Source of the DNA: an uncultured Rubritalea sp.
GTDB lineage: Bacteria; Verrucomicrobiota; Verrucomicrobiia; Verrucomicrobiales; Akkermansiaceae
DNA: 50,133 nucleotides
Direction of reading: 5' to 3'
NCBI GenBank assembly: GCA_937132085.1
Contig: CAKZNV010000104.1
Location: forward strand, 1-50,133
In this document: positions 18,100 through 26,943 of the stretch, piece by piece
How the letters are laid out: every line of letters starts with the position of its first letter
Numbering within the stretch: position 1 is the stretch's first letter
Notes under the pieces: generated by a model
Seen by the model: only the letters and a program-made list of their open reading frames with translations
Told to the model about the DNA's origin: nothing
Databases searched by the model: none
Program-made: the position numbers and the translations under genes

Positions 18100-19518
18100 T
18101 TATTCCCAAGGAAGAGAGAATGTCTTTGTATTCTGCATGAATTTCATGGCTTCAATGACACCTTCCTTTATACCAAGACCTGAGTCCTTGATGCCGCCGA
18201 ATGGTGAACATTCTACTCGGTAACCAGGAACTTCGTTGATGTTCGTGGTGCCAGTGCGGAGATGTTTGGCTGCTTTTAGAGCTTCTGACATATTATTAGT
18301 GACGATGCCAGTGCTAAGACCAAAGTTGCCACCATTGTAGTAAGCAATTGCATCATCGAGGTCTCTAATTGCCATGATGGGAGCGAGTGGACCGAAGGAT
18401 TCTTCTGCTACGATTTTAGAATCACGAGGGACATCAGATAGAACGGTCGGCTCCATTTGGGCTCCTTTGCGATTACCACCGAGTAGAACTTTGGCTCCGT
18501 CTACTTCAGCTTGTTTGACGACCTCTTCTAGGTAGATCGCAGCGGGTTCATCGATCACGGTTCCTACAAAGGTATCGGGATCTTCTGGATCGCCACAGGT
18601 GTATTCTTTTGCTTTAGCTACGAACTTCTCTGTGAATTCATCGAGGATGGAGTCTTGGACAAGGATGCGTTTGACTGCGGTGCAGCGTTGGCCTGAATTT
18701 CTGAATGATCCTTCAGCTGCAAGTTTAACTGCTAGCTCCATGTCAGCATCTTCGAGGATGATGAGAGGAGAATTGCCGCCTAGCTCTAGGCAAGTTTTCT
18801 TATAGCCCGCAGTCTTAGCTATGAGCTTGCCGATCTCGACTGAGCCAGTGAATGAAACCATTTCTACCCGATCATCTGTAATCATCGGGGTGATGACTTC
18901 ATCAAGGTCGCCGACGAATACTGAGAGCATCCAACCTGGGAGGCCAGCTTCGTAGAGAAGCTCTACAAAACGGATTGCGGTGAGTGGAGTTTTCTCTGAT
19001 GGCTTGAGAAGCATCGGTGCTCCTGCTGCTATTGCTGGAGCTACTTTGTGCGCCACTTGGTTCAGCGGGTGGTTGAACGGTGTGATAGAGCTGATTAGCT
19101 GAATCGGCTGCTTGAAGGTGATAATCTTGCGGTTCTTTCCTTGTGGAGAAATGTCACATGAGAATACTTCACCATCATCCTTAAGAGCTTCGATAGCGGC
19201 GAATTCCATGACGTCTGAGCTACGCCCAGTTTCATACATGGTTTCACGCATACAGAGTCCGGTTTCACGGCAGATGAGCTTAGCTAGTTCTTCGCGGTGT
19301 TCTGCGAGGAGGACGGCAGCTTTGCGGAGAATGCTGTGTCGCTCGTAGCGGGTGAGGGGATTTTTTTGCCCTTCAAGAGATACTTTGATCGCCTCGTCTA
19401 GCTGTGGCCTGCCGATCTTACTAACAGTTCCTGTTAGGGAATTGTCATAAGGGTAGAAGACTTCGAGCTTATTGTCGGAGTCGAAACGTTTTCCTGCGAT
19501 ATAACTAGGTAAGTCCAT
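18100..19518 (-). CDS. phnY: Phosphonoacetaldehyde dehydrogenase
   Basis: 472 residues of the aldehyde dehydrogenase superfamily. Catalytic Cys279 lies in NSGQRCTAVKR, Glu245 in CLELGGNSP, and the oxyanion Asn149 in ITPFNHPLN. The segments FSCDISPQGKNRKI and the ending SPFGGIKDSGLGIKEGVIEA...FSLPWE are typical of PhnY-type enzymes, which oxidise phosphonoacetaldehyde to phosphonoacetate with NAD. Its upstream neighbour, 19 bases away, is phnA, which hydrolyses exactly that product, so the context strongly supports the specificity. Confidence 0.92.
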   Translation of the reverse strand: MDLPSYIAGKRFDSDNKLEVFYPYDNSLTGTVSKIGRPQLDEAIKVSLEGQKNPLTRYERHSILRKAAVLLAEHREELAKLICRETGLCMRETMYETGRSSDVMEFAAIEALKDDGEVFSCDISPQGKNRKIITFKQPIQLISSITPFNHPLNQVAHKVAPAIAAGAPMLLKPSEKTPLTAIRFVELLYEAGLPGWMLSVFVGDLDEVITPMITDDRVEMVSFTGSVEIGKLIAKTAGYKKTCLELGGNSPLIILEDADMELAVKLAAEGSFRNSGQRCTAVKRILVQDSILDEFTEKFVAKAKEYTCGDPEDPDTFVGTVIDEPAAIYLEEVVKQAEVDGAKVLLGGNRKGAQMEPTVLSDVPRDSKIVAEESFGPLAPIMAIRDLDDAIAYYNGGNFGLSTGIVTNNMSEALKAAKHLRTGTTNINEVPGYRVECSPFGGIKDSGLGIKEGVIEAMKFMQNTKTFSLPWE

Positions 19519-19537
19519 AATGGTGTTGAGTTAGGTA

Positions 19538-20773
19538 TTAGTTGCCGCCGTTACATGCGAATGCAAAGACGTCGAAGTTACGTGGATCAGCGAGTGCAAT
19601 CTTACGGTATTCTTCGTTGAGTGGCTCGGAGAGTAGGATTGGCACCATTTCTTCATAGCGACCACCGTGTGAACGAAGTCCTCCTTTAAGAACACTGAGA
19701 TCGTGGTCAGCAGGAGTCTTGCCGAGAACAACGTCACGTGAAGAGAGGACACAGATGTCACCGATACGGTCTGGAGCTAACTCTAGCTTGAGCGCTGTCA
19801 TTTCACGGTTATGCACTTCTGAAATGCCTTCTTGACGGTAGAGGAAATCGATCATTTCGTCTGCTCTAGATGGATCTTCGAGGTGAACCATGACAAGAGA
19901 TCCAAGAGCTCCATGGTGAACTACGTATGGGTCAGTGATAGGGCAAATTACGCTGATGCCTTCTGCTCCGAACTGCTCATGTAGGAGTGACTGAACGTAG
20001 ATGACTTTAGGATTTCCTTCAGCATCATTCTTAGAGTTCATGCCGTGATCCGCTGTGGCAGCTACGATACATCCTGCATCTAACAGACGGCCGATTTGGT
20101 CGTCCATATCCTTGTAGAAATCTAGTGATTCCTGTTGATGAGGTGCGTATTTGTGCTGCATGTAGTCAGTGAGTGAGAGGTAGAGGAAGTCTGCTTTACC
20201 TTGTTCTACGAGAGCTGCGCCAGCTTCGATAACGTAGATCGATGCGTCACCTGAGTAAATCTCTGGCTGCGGCTTGCCGATGATCTCTTCTGCATTGTCG
20301 ACTCCGTGAGTCTCGAACTTAGCTTCTTTTACTTTCTCAGTAGAGAAGACGATGCCGCCACGTTCGACGATTCCATCACCAAGAACGGTGCGGAGTTTCT
20401 CTTTAGCGGTGATGAATGCGACTTTACGTCCAGCATCTGCGGCTTTTGTTAGAAGTGTTTCACAACGGCGAAACTCAGGTGAGTTCATCATGACTTCTTG
20501 GCCAGTTTCTGGATTGAGGAAGAAGTTTCCACAGATTCCTGTGACTGCTGGAGGTGCGCCAGTGACGATCGCTGAGTTGTTGACGTTAGTGAATGAAGGG
20601 AGTGCTCCTCTGACCATTCCACGGTAGCCTTTTTTGACCATGGCTTCGAGACGTGGCATGTAGCCTTGTGCGATGGATTCTGAGATGTATTCATCTGCGC
20701 AACCATCGATACAAATGACGGCGATTGGCTGAGAAGGTGGGCTGTATGTGCGGTTGTTTGCTGTAAATGACAT
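19538..20773 (-). CDS. phnA: Phosphonoacetate hydrolase
   Basis: 411 residues, alkaline phosphatase superfamily. The di-zinc ligands and nucleophile are all visible: Asp23 (CIDGCADEY), Thr62 (PSFTNVNNSAIVTG), Asp203 and His207 (LTDYMQHK), Asp242-His243 (TADHGMNS) and His369 (LRSHGGRYEE). ICGNFFLNPETGQEVMMN is diagnostic of PhnA. It cleaves the C-P bond of phosphonoacetate to acetate and phosphate. It is followed by phnY and the DUF5690-like transporter on the same strand, with about 170 bases upstream before the alcohol dehydrogenase, where a separate promoter may lie. Confidence 0.95.
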   Translation of the reverse strand: MSFTANNRTYSPPSQPIAVICIDGCADEYISESIAQGYMPRLEAMVKKGYRGMVRGALPSFTNVNNSAIVTGAPPAVTGICGNFFLNPETGQEVMMNSPEFRRCETLLTKAADAGRKVAFITAKEKLRTVLGDGIVERGGIVFSTEKVKEAKFETHGVDNAEEIIGKPQPEIYSGDASIYVIEAGAALVEQGKADFLYLSLTDYMQHKYAPHQQESLDFYKDMDDQIGRLLDAGCIVAATADHGMNSKNDAEGNPKVIYVQSLLHEQFGAEGISVICPITDPYVVHHGALGSLVMVHLEDPSRADEMIDFLYRQEGISEVHNREMTALKLELAPDRIGDICVLSSRDVVLGKTPADHDLSVLKGGLRSHGGRYEEMVPILLSEPLNEEYRKIALADPRNFDVFAFACNGGN

Positions 20774-20940
20774 ATAGGTATAGTGTTATTTGATTTTGAT
20801 GTGGTCTTGAAATTGGATTAAGTTCAACAAATGGAAACCCATTAATTGTGGTAAGAATCTAGCGGTTAGTGTGAAGCTCTGTCAATTGAACGCAGGGTAT
20901 ATAGGGGGCTTGCACAGATGATCTGGCTGTTTCTACATAT

Positions 20941-22032
20941 TTACTGACAGGAATTTGGGGAGACAGAGACTCTATGCCATTTTCGTTGTTGGGTGAGTTT
21001 GATTGCCTTGTCTAATTCGCTTAATTTGAGCGGGATCGAGACTAACTTATCCCACGGGAATTGATCTTTCGTCTGGTCTAGAAATACGATGCCTTGGTCG
21101 AGGTGTTCGGCACTGTAATTGTGGAGTCCTATGACATTGACGCAGCCTTTCACGATATCGACACCTAGTATGTCGAGTGGAGTTTGGTCATGAACCATTC
21201 CGGCCCAGATATACATGCCACCAGGTCGGAGGAGTTTTAGGCCATCGGCGATGATCTGTGAAACGCCTGCCACTTCGATGACTGCGTCAAAACTAGATCT
21301 GTCGAGTGTGTGGAGTTCGGAGCTGAGAATTGTTTTTGCTCCGAATTCCGCTACGAGATCGAGTCGATCTTGGATGACATCGGTCACCCAAATTTCTTCA
21401 ACACCGTAGTGCTTTAATAAGGCTGATCCGTATACGCCTAGTAGTCCTGCACCTTGGATCATGATCTTTTTAGCAGGGACGGGGTTCTGTGAAATAGGCT
21501 CGATGACTGCGACCATAGTAGCTAGAGCGCAGTTAGCTGGAACGACGAAATTATCAGGAAGTGTGTCTGGAATGACGACAAGGTGAGTTCCTTTTCGTAG
21601 CGTGATGTGGCTAGCAAAGCAGCCATTAAATCCGTTGCCTTCACTGAGTTGTGAGTGGCCATATTTAAAGAGGTGATCACATTTTTGTGGGATGTTCCAC
21701 TCAGTGCACGGCTTGCAGCATCCACAGGTATCGGTAAGTGTCCAGGTGACTCTTTTTCCGATGAGTGACTCATCTGCACCATCGCCAACTGATTGAACAA
21801 TGCCAACGCCTTCGTGACCGAGGACGGCTGGAGTTGCGCAGCCACGTCTGCCTTCATAAGTATGAAGATCAGATCCGCAGATTGTCGCTAAGGTCAATTT
21901 CACGAGAATTTCGCCATCGCTAAGAGAGAGGGGAACTTGCTCAATGTGATTTGTATGAGGCTTATTAGGGCCTTGAAATAACATTCTCTGAGTAGTGATC
22001 TCTCTTTGGATTTCTATAGGTGATGTGAGCAT
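20941..22032 (-). CDS. Phosphonate-associated zinc alcohol dehydrogenase (HpnZ type)
   Basis: 363 residues, medium-chain zinc alcohol dehydrogenase. Catalytic zinc ligands are Cys52 (ATICGSDLHT) and His73-Glu74 (LGHEGVG). A structural-zinc cysteine set sits at about 103, 106, 109 and 118. The cofactor fold is IQGAGLLGVYGSALL. The stretch WNIPQKCDHLFKYGHSQLS and the later PANCALATMVAV match the subgroup described as a phosphonate-catabolism-associated alcohol dehydrogenase (TIGR03366). The probable job is interconversion of an alcohol phosphonate such as 2-hydroxyethylphosphonate and phosphonoacetaldehyde. That reaction is inferred from neighbours, not from residues. Confidence 0.85.
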   Translation of the reverse strand: MLTSPIEIQREITTQRMLFQGPNKPHTNHIEQVPLSLSDGEILVKLTLATICGSDLHTYEGRRGCATPAVLGHEGVGIVQSVGDGADESLIGKRVTWTLTDTCGCCKPCTEWNIPQKCDHLFKYGHSQLSEGNGFNGCFASHITLRKGTHLVVIPDTLPDNFVVPANCALATMVAVIEPISQNPVPAKKIMIQGAGLLGVYGSALLKHYGVEEIWVTDVIQDRLDLVAEFGAKTILSSELHTLDRSSFDAVIEVAGVSQIIADGLKLLRPGGMYIWAGMVHDQTPLDILGVDIVKGCVNVIGLHNYSAEHLDQGIVFLDQTKDQFPWDKLVSIPLKLSELDKAIKLTQQRKWHRVSVSPNSCQ

Positions 22033-22058
22033 GGTGTTTTTTTTGAAGGCAAAGTCCG

Positions 22059-24119
22059 TTACTTAGTGATAAGTGGAACAGGAGTTCCATTGTTGTAGAG
22101 CTTTGAAACTTCAGCATCCGAAAGCGTTCTATTCCAGATGGCAACTTCGTCGATTAGTCCGTCATAGTTTCTTCCAGTTCCGGCTCTGTGACCACCGATC
22201 ACTAGTCCACCAGTTTCCGCGATTGGTGCTGGAATAGGTAGTTTGTGAGTTTTCGTTAGTTTGCCGTTGATGTAGAGTTTGAGAGATTTGCTGTCGAATG
22301 TGACTGTTACGTGTGTCCATTGATCAAAAATATTTCTATCTAGGAAACAATCGAATCCACCTTGGCTAGCTACTCCGGGTGATTTTCTAGTGCCGAATTT
22401 CTCTGGATTGATTGTCTCTGCGTAGAGCTGTAAGTTAATTTTGTTAGCACCTGAAGCCGCTCTGAATCCAGCTGAAAGAGCATAGCCAGTCTTAGATGGT
22501 TTAGGTAAATCACAGTGATTGTTTATACTAGATTCCAAGATGAATGAGCGGTCTTTACTGCCATTCTCTGGGAGTGAATCAGGCTTCACCCATACTGAGT
22601 AGGTGTAGGCTGATGCATTATCATCTAGGAAGCTACGTGGTTCAGCGAGATATTGCTGCTTAGTAGCGTGGAATTTTACCGCTCCACCAAGAGCTCCATT
22701 TTTAGTGAGCTTGGCATTATTTTGAGCCGTAGCATCATTTCTACTACCAAGAATAGCGTGATTCTTTAGGTCTTGATCTAGTGGGTAGTAGACACGGAGA
22801 TCTTTAGTGATGTCAGTCGTTTCCCTAGGTGATAGCTGATCGAGTGTGATAACGGTTTGGAAGTTTGTAGCACCGTTGATGTCTGAATAAGTGACGGTGA
22901 GTTCTGGGACATCTTTAGTAGTGTCAGCCTTCATGAGAAGATACTGGTTAGCCTTAGCTCGTGACCAATCCAGAGACGGGTGATAAACATTGAGTGATTT
23001 GATGACTCCAGTGTGACCAGGTGAGACTACGTAGTCGTGAAGATCATAGCCAAGACGCTGTGGGTGCATGAGGTAGCGTGATACATGAATGTCTCCACCT
23101 ACGAGGACTACTCCAGTAATTTTCTCTTTCTTGATGAAATCGAACAGTGCGTCACGTTCAGCCCAATAGGTGTGCATATCGTCTGTTTCTCCGCCTTTTT
23201 TATCCTGCCAGATTTGTCCCATGAGTAGGACTTTGAAGGGTGCTTTGGATTCTTTGAGTGATTTGAGAAGCCATGCCCACTGATCTTTTCCGAAACATGT
23301 AGCCTGTGTAGGGTCAACAGGTGAAGGCTCAGTCATAGAATACCAACGTGGGTCAGTGAGGAAGACTTCTAGTGAGCCGAGGTCTGACTTGTGATAGACT
23401 CCTTCCTTTCCGCTGCCGAACTGGTCGTGCGCTCGGTATTCTACGAAGCCTTTTAGAGTATTTGGCTTGCCTTTGACTGTCACACCATTGCCATTGTTTC
23501 TACCGAAGTCATGGTCATCCCAAGTTCCAAGAACTGAGGTGTTTTTTCCTAGCTTAGCAAGGTCTTTGCGCTGAAGAAGGTGACGGTGCTTAGATCGGAT
23601 TTTTTTCAGATCCTCTGTATCGATATAAGGTGTGTCACCTGAAAGACAGAGCAGGTCTAAATCGTCTTCAAGCATCTGAGCCCAGATCCCATCTGAGTTA
23701 TCTTTTACACATGAAATGAATGCTGCGTTGACGATCTCACCAGTGCGTTTCGGTGAGTAGGTTTTAAAATGTAGGCCTTCAACATCTTTAGTGATTAATT
23801 TGTTTTCTTCGCCATCTAGTAATTCTATTTTGTAGCTGTATTTAGTATCAGGTTTAAGCCCTACTAGGTGAAATTTAGCGACGTAGTCATTCTTTGCGAA
23901 AGTCTTGGCTGTGTAGCTAGTGGTTACTTTGCCATCTGGTCCGATCGCTGTGAGTTTGATCTCCTGTTCAGTCTCAGCATGTCGATAAAGTAAATGAGCT
24001 TCTGATGTAGAAACACTGCCAAGATAAGGTCCGACTACTGTTGATGCAGTAAGAAGAGGAGAGCTGGATACCAATAAGGCAAGTGCTGCCATTTTAGAGA
24101 GATAGTGTTTTAGATTCAT
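22059..24119 (-). CDS. Secreted PhoD-like phosphatase with C-terminal LamG domain
   Basis: 686 residues. The signal peptide (about 1-26) is followed by an Fn3-like PhoD N-terminal domain (about 28-125, VGPYLGSVSTSEAHLLYRHA), a metallophosphatase core (about 130-430: AAFISCVKDNSDGIW, LSGDTPYIDTEDL, LGTWDDHDFGRNN, LLMGQIWQDKKG, VVLVGGDIHVSRY) and a concanavalin/LamG domain (about 455-680). Substrates of PhoD relatives are phosphodiesters or monoesters in the periplasm. It lies 26 bases upstream of the HpnZ-type dehydrogenase on the same strand, so it may belong to a phosphorus-scavenging transcript. The LamG domain suggests binding to a surface glycan. Confidence 0.87.
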   Translation of the reverse strand: MNLKHYLSKMAALALLVSSSPLLTASTVVGPYLGSVSTSEAHLLYRHAETEQEIKLTAIGPDGKVTTSYTAKTFAKNDYVAKFHLVGLKPDTKYSYKIELLDGEENKLITKDVEGLHFKTYSPKRTGEIVNAAFISCVKDNSDGIWAQMLEDDLDLLCLSGDTPYIDTEDLKKIRSKHRHLLQRKDLAKLGKNTSVLGTWDDHDFGRNNGNGVTVKGKPNTLKGFVEYRAHDQFGSGKEGVYHKSDLGSLEVFLTDPRWYSMTEPSPVDPTQATCFGKDQWAWLLKSLKESKAPFKVLLMGQIWQDKKGGETDDMHTYWAERDALFDFIKKEKITGVVLVGGDIHVSRYLMHPQRLGYDLHDYVVSPGHTGVIKSLNVYHPSLDWSRAKANQYLLMKADTTKDVPELTVTYSDINGATNFQTVITLDQLSPRETTDITKDLRVYYPLDQDLKNHAILGSRNDATAQNNAKLTKNGALGGAVKFHATKQQYLAEPRSFLDDNASAYTYSVWVKPDSLPENGSKDRSFILESSINNHCDLPKPSKTGYALSAGFRAASGANKINLQLYAETINPEKFGTRKSPGVASQGGFDCFLDRNIFDQWTHVTVTFDSKSLKLYINGKLTKTHKLPIPAPIAETGGLVIGGHRAGTGRNYDGLIDEVAIWNRTLSDAEVSKLYNNGTPVPLITK

Positions 24120-24154
24120 AGCTATTTAGAGTTTGAAGTTAGAGAGGGGGAGAG

Positions 24155-24187
24155 AAGCGGGTGACCTAGTTTAAGGTTCACCCGCTT
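24155..24187. terminator. Strong hairpin between the LamG PEP-CTERM gene and the PhoD-like gene
   Basis: A 10-bp perfect stem AAGCGGGTGA / TCACCCGCTT is extended by CCT/AGG around a small loop. It lies directly after the stop of the 24216 gene. On the minus strand it is followed by CTCTCCCCCT rather than a T-run; on the plus strand it is followed by ATTTT. It is probably a terminator or mRNA-stabilising 3' hairpin for the upstream gene that allows some read-through. Confidence 0.6.
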
Positions 24188-24215
24188 ATTTTAAAAGGGT
24201 GCGCAAGTTATTCTA

Positions 24216-25037
24216 CTACTTGCGTCTACGTAGAATCAAAGCAATTCCACCAAGACCAAGTAAGGCAGTCGAGCTAGGTTCAGGAACGGTCAGTGCGTTG
24301 CCATTAAGACCATTCTGATAAACTTGACTGATTTCTGTTGAAGTAAGAACTCTATTCCATGCACCGAACTCATCGATTTTTCCGTCGAAAGCACGTGTTC
24401 CGGCGCCTGTTCTAGCATTTCCGATATGAATGCCAGTGTCGCTAAGCGCTGAAGTGGTTTCTGTGATTACACCTGCCTGAGCTACGCCATCGATGTAGGT
24501 AGTGAGAGTAGTGTTAGTTCCATCGCTGCTGTAAGTAAGCAATACCTGCTGCCATGTCCCAGGTGTGTAGACATTGTCGTGATTTACGAAATCAGGGCCA
24601 TTGACGTATGTCTGTGCATCATTAAATCCATTGCTTCCAACACGGTCTCTAAGGCCATAAGATAAATCATAAGAAACAGCGCTTTCCATGATGAAGAATC
24701 TGCTTGCTCCGCTGGAGGCGTCAGTGTCGAGGTTATACCATGCAGATATTGTGAAGTTGTTGCCAAGTTGATTTGATCCACCTCCTCCGAAGCCGAGAGA
24801 AGCGTTTAAGAAGTCGTTTGTAGTTCCAGTGAATTCTGCAGCATTGCCCACTGTTCCGCCAGCTACTCCTGTGTATGATCCCGTGCCTGCTTCAGTTAAA
24901 TTATTGCCGGCAGCAGCATCTGGTGAGTTGTTCAAATCCTCAAAATCGTAGTAAGCTACTAGATTTGTTGTTAAAGCTGCTTGTGTGCTAGCGGCTGTCG
25001 CTAATATAGTTAGTAGTGATAATGTAGTTTTTTTCAT
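24216..25037 (-). CDS. LamG-domain PEP-CTERM protein
   Basis: 273 residues. The signal peptide (about 1-20) is followed by a LamG/concanavalin domain (about 22-245: LVAYYDFEDLNNSPDAA, LGNNFTISAWYNLDTD, TTYIDGVAQAG, KIDEFGAWNRVLTSTEISQVY) and the PEP-CTERM end VPEPSSTALLGLGGIALILR. It resembles the LamG domain at the C-terminus of the adjacent PhoD-like protein, as if domain swapping or a shared ligand were involved. It probably binds extracellular polysaccharide. The leader reads AACCACTATG. Confidence 0.88.
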   Translation of the reverse strand: MKKTTLSLLTILATAASTQAALTTNLVAYYDFEDLNNSPDAAAGNNLTEAGTGSYTGVAGGTVGNAAEFTGTTNDFLNASLGFGGGGSNQLGNNFTISAWYNLDTDASSGASRFFIMESAVSYDLSYGLRDRVGSNGFNDAQTYVNGPDFVNHDNVYTPGTWQQVLLTYSSDGTNTTLTTYIDGVAQAGVITETTSALSDTGIHIGNARTGAGTRAFDGKIDEFGAWNRVLTSTEISQVYQNGLNGNALTVPEPSSTALLGLGGIALILRRRK

Positions 25038-25260
25038 AGTGGTTGTTGATGTTAGTTTAATTCAGCACCTTAAAAGAATCGCTGGTTTCCCTAAAGATAC
25101 AAATAGATCGTATTGGCGCAATGTTTTTCTTAAGAAACTTTTGTTTCAGAGTGGTTTTTGGTGAATGAAGTTGCATTGAATCTAACTAGAATAAGGAGTA
25201 GAATAGATTACTGTTCTGAATCTTGACTTTAGGTTTATTAGCCAGCAGGCTTAATGAGAT
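25038..25260. promoter_or_regulatory. Divergent promoter region of the LamG PEP-CTERM gene and the XRE-cupin gene
   Basis: 223 bases with no gene. A 12-bp perfect palindrome TTTCTTAAGAAA lies at 25126-25137, roughly mid-region. It is a possible operator for the XRE-cupin regulator that starts at 25261; this is inference from position. Confidence 0.35.
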
Positions 25261-25827
25261 ATGGTAAATTTAGTGGAATTGGCAACGAGAGTGAAAACAG
25301 CTCGTAAGACAAAAGGCATGACTTTGGATCAATTAGCTGAGCGTTCTGGCTTAGCAAAAGGGATCCTGTCTAAAGTTGAAAATTTCCGAGTAACCCCTTC
25401 GTTGCCATCCATCATTAAGATCGCAGCAGCACTCGATATTCCATTGGAGAAGCTATTCGAAGGTCTGGATCAGAAGCCTATCACTTCTATTGTTCGAAAA
25501 TCAGAAGTTAAGGAAGTTGAACGGGATTCCGAGGAGTCTACCATTCGTTACTTTGATCTAGCTCATCCACGAGCTAATCGTAAGATGGATCCATTCGAGC
25601 TGATAGTGCCAGCTGGTGGTGGCCGTAAAATGCCGATGACTCACGAAGGTGAAGAATTTCTACACGTGGTAGAAGGTAAGGTGGTCTTTGAGCTAGATGA
25701 TGAACTTCTCAACCTAGAAGCGGGTGACTCGATCTATTTTGATGCTGAAATACCACACTGTTTACGCAATGATTCCAAGAAGGACGCTAAGGTCATCTGT
25801 GTGTTTATGGGGAGCCGCTTAGACTAA
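25261..25827 (+). CDS. XRE-family regulator with cupin domain
   Basis: 188 residues. A lambda-repressor-type helix-turn-helix (about 7-62: TARKTKGMTLDQLAERSGLA, ILSKVENFRVTPSLPSI) is joined to a C-terminal cupin barrel (about 105-185: PMTHEGEEFLHVVEGKVVFE, LEAGDSIYFDAEIPHCLRN). This HTH-cupin class usually senses a small molecule in the cupin pocket and regulates amine, alcohol or metabolite use. It does not show what it controls here; adjacent candidates are its own divergent promoter or the phosphonate block. It overlaps the convergent 25819 gene by 9 bases. Confidence 0.88.
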   Translation: MVNLVELATRVKTARKTKGMTLDQLAERSGLAKGILSKVENFRVTPSLPSIIKIAAALDIPLEKLFEGLDQKPITSIVRKSEVKEVERDSEESTIRYFDLAHPRANRKMDPFELIVPAGGGRKMPMTHEGEEFLHVVEGKVVFELDDELLNLEAGDSIYFDAEIPHCLRNDSKKDAKVICVFMGSRLD

Positions 25828-26208
25828 GGCTTTCTTATACCGGCTCACTTTGTCGAAATGTTCATAGTCGCAGTGATAGCATTTGACTCGGCGTTTGATG
25901 CTGTGGATTGCGTAAATGATATTGAGTAGTATACTTGGCAAGGCAGTCATAGCGGCAATCGCCATGATCGCTCCGTTACCACGGAATGTGAATCCGGCCA
26001 TGAGTGCGAATGGGAAGGCCGGCAGTGGTGCCCAGTAGGCGATCTTACGAATCAATTTCGGGTAGCCGTATCGGTCGTAGGATAAGTTGACCCGAGTGTC
26101 AAAAGCATGGCTGCATTCAGGACAATGGTGAGGTAGGTCGCTTGGCCATGGATGTAGTGTGTCCATGATCTCTTTATGAATATGATTCGATACTCGTTTT
26201 AGTTTCAT
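25819..26208 (-). CDS. Small membrane protein with two CxxC pairs
   Basis: 129 residues. A CPEC pair (29-32) and a CYHC pair (110-113) flank two central hydrophobic helices (about 57-75 and 80-102), so both pairs would face the same side and could form one zinc ribbon across the fold. No family was recognised. The role is unknown. It overlaps the XRE-cupin gene's 3' end convergently. Confidence 0.6.
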   Translation of the reverse strand: MKLKRVSNHIHKEIMDTLHPWPSDLPHHCPECSHAFDTRVNLSYDRYGYPKLIRKIAYWAPLPAFPFALMAGFTFRGNGAIMAIAAMTALPSILLNIIYAIHSIKRRVKCYHCDYEHFDKVSRYKKALV

Positions 26209-26353
26209 TGTTCTGTTCAGATTCTATGAAAACTAGAAAATGGCAGCTATGGTAAAAGGGTCATTAGTTTGTAATCACTAGGAGCTATTAAAGTTAGCGG
26301 TTGACCTTGATGGGTTGCGAAGGTAGTAAACATGCAATCAACAATTAATAATT

Positions 26354-26920
26354 ATGGCAGCAATAGTAGCAACAAATCTAAAGAAGGGTCAGTGTATCAA
26401 GTATGAAGGTGAAACAGGTGTAGTTTTAAACCTAGATCACAGAACACCTGGTAAGGGAAATGCGCTTATCGCAGCGACTATCCGTTCATTCCAGTCGGGT
26501 AAAACTAAGTCGATCCGTTTCGCTTCAAGTGAGAAGGTCGATGTAATCGATACTGAGCGTGTGAAGCTAGAGTTTTCTTATAGTGATCCACAGGGATATC
26601 ACTTCATGGATCTCGATACCTATGAAACGACTACTATTCAGCCAGAGCTTCTAGAAGGTTCTATTGAGTATCTTAAAGAAGGTCTAATGGTGGAAGTGCT
26701 ACTCCTCGAAGAGAACCCAGTGAGTGTGGATCTTCCAGCTACTGTGGAGCTTGCAGTGACTGAGGCTTCTGAAGGTCTTAAAGGTGACACAGCGAACAAT
26801 CCTACTAAGCCAGCGACTCTTGAGACTGGTAAGATTGTGCAAGTGCCACTCTTTATCAAAATCGGTGATGTGCTTAAGGTGAATACCGAAGAAGGAACTT
26901 ATCTTGGCCGAGCTAACTAG
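26354..26920 (+). CDS. efp: Translation elongation factor P
   Basis: 188 residues, the full EF-P length with three beta-barrel domains. The conserved loop RTPGKGNA carries Lys34, the position modified in many bacteria, and the C-terminal domain ends VPLFIKIGDVLKVNTEEGTY. EF-P rescues ribosomes stalled at polyproline. No epmA/epmB or earP-type modification gene is in the window. metX begins 23 bases downstream, so the two are probably co-transcribed. Confidence 0.95.
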   Translation: MAAIVATNLKKGQCIKYEGETGVVLNLDHRTPGKGNALIAATIRSFQSGKTKSIRFASSEKVDVIDTERVKLEFSYSDPQGYHFMDLDTYETTTIQPELLEGSIEYLKEGLMVEVLLLEENPVSVDLPATVELAVTEASEGLKGDTANNPTKPATLETGKIVQVPLFIKIGDVLKVNTEEGTYLGRAN

Positions 26921-26943
26921 GCTTTTCCAGCATTAGAAATTTC

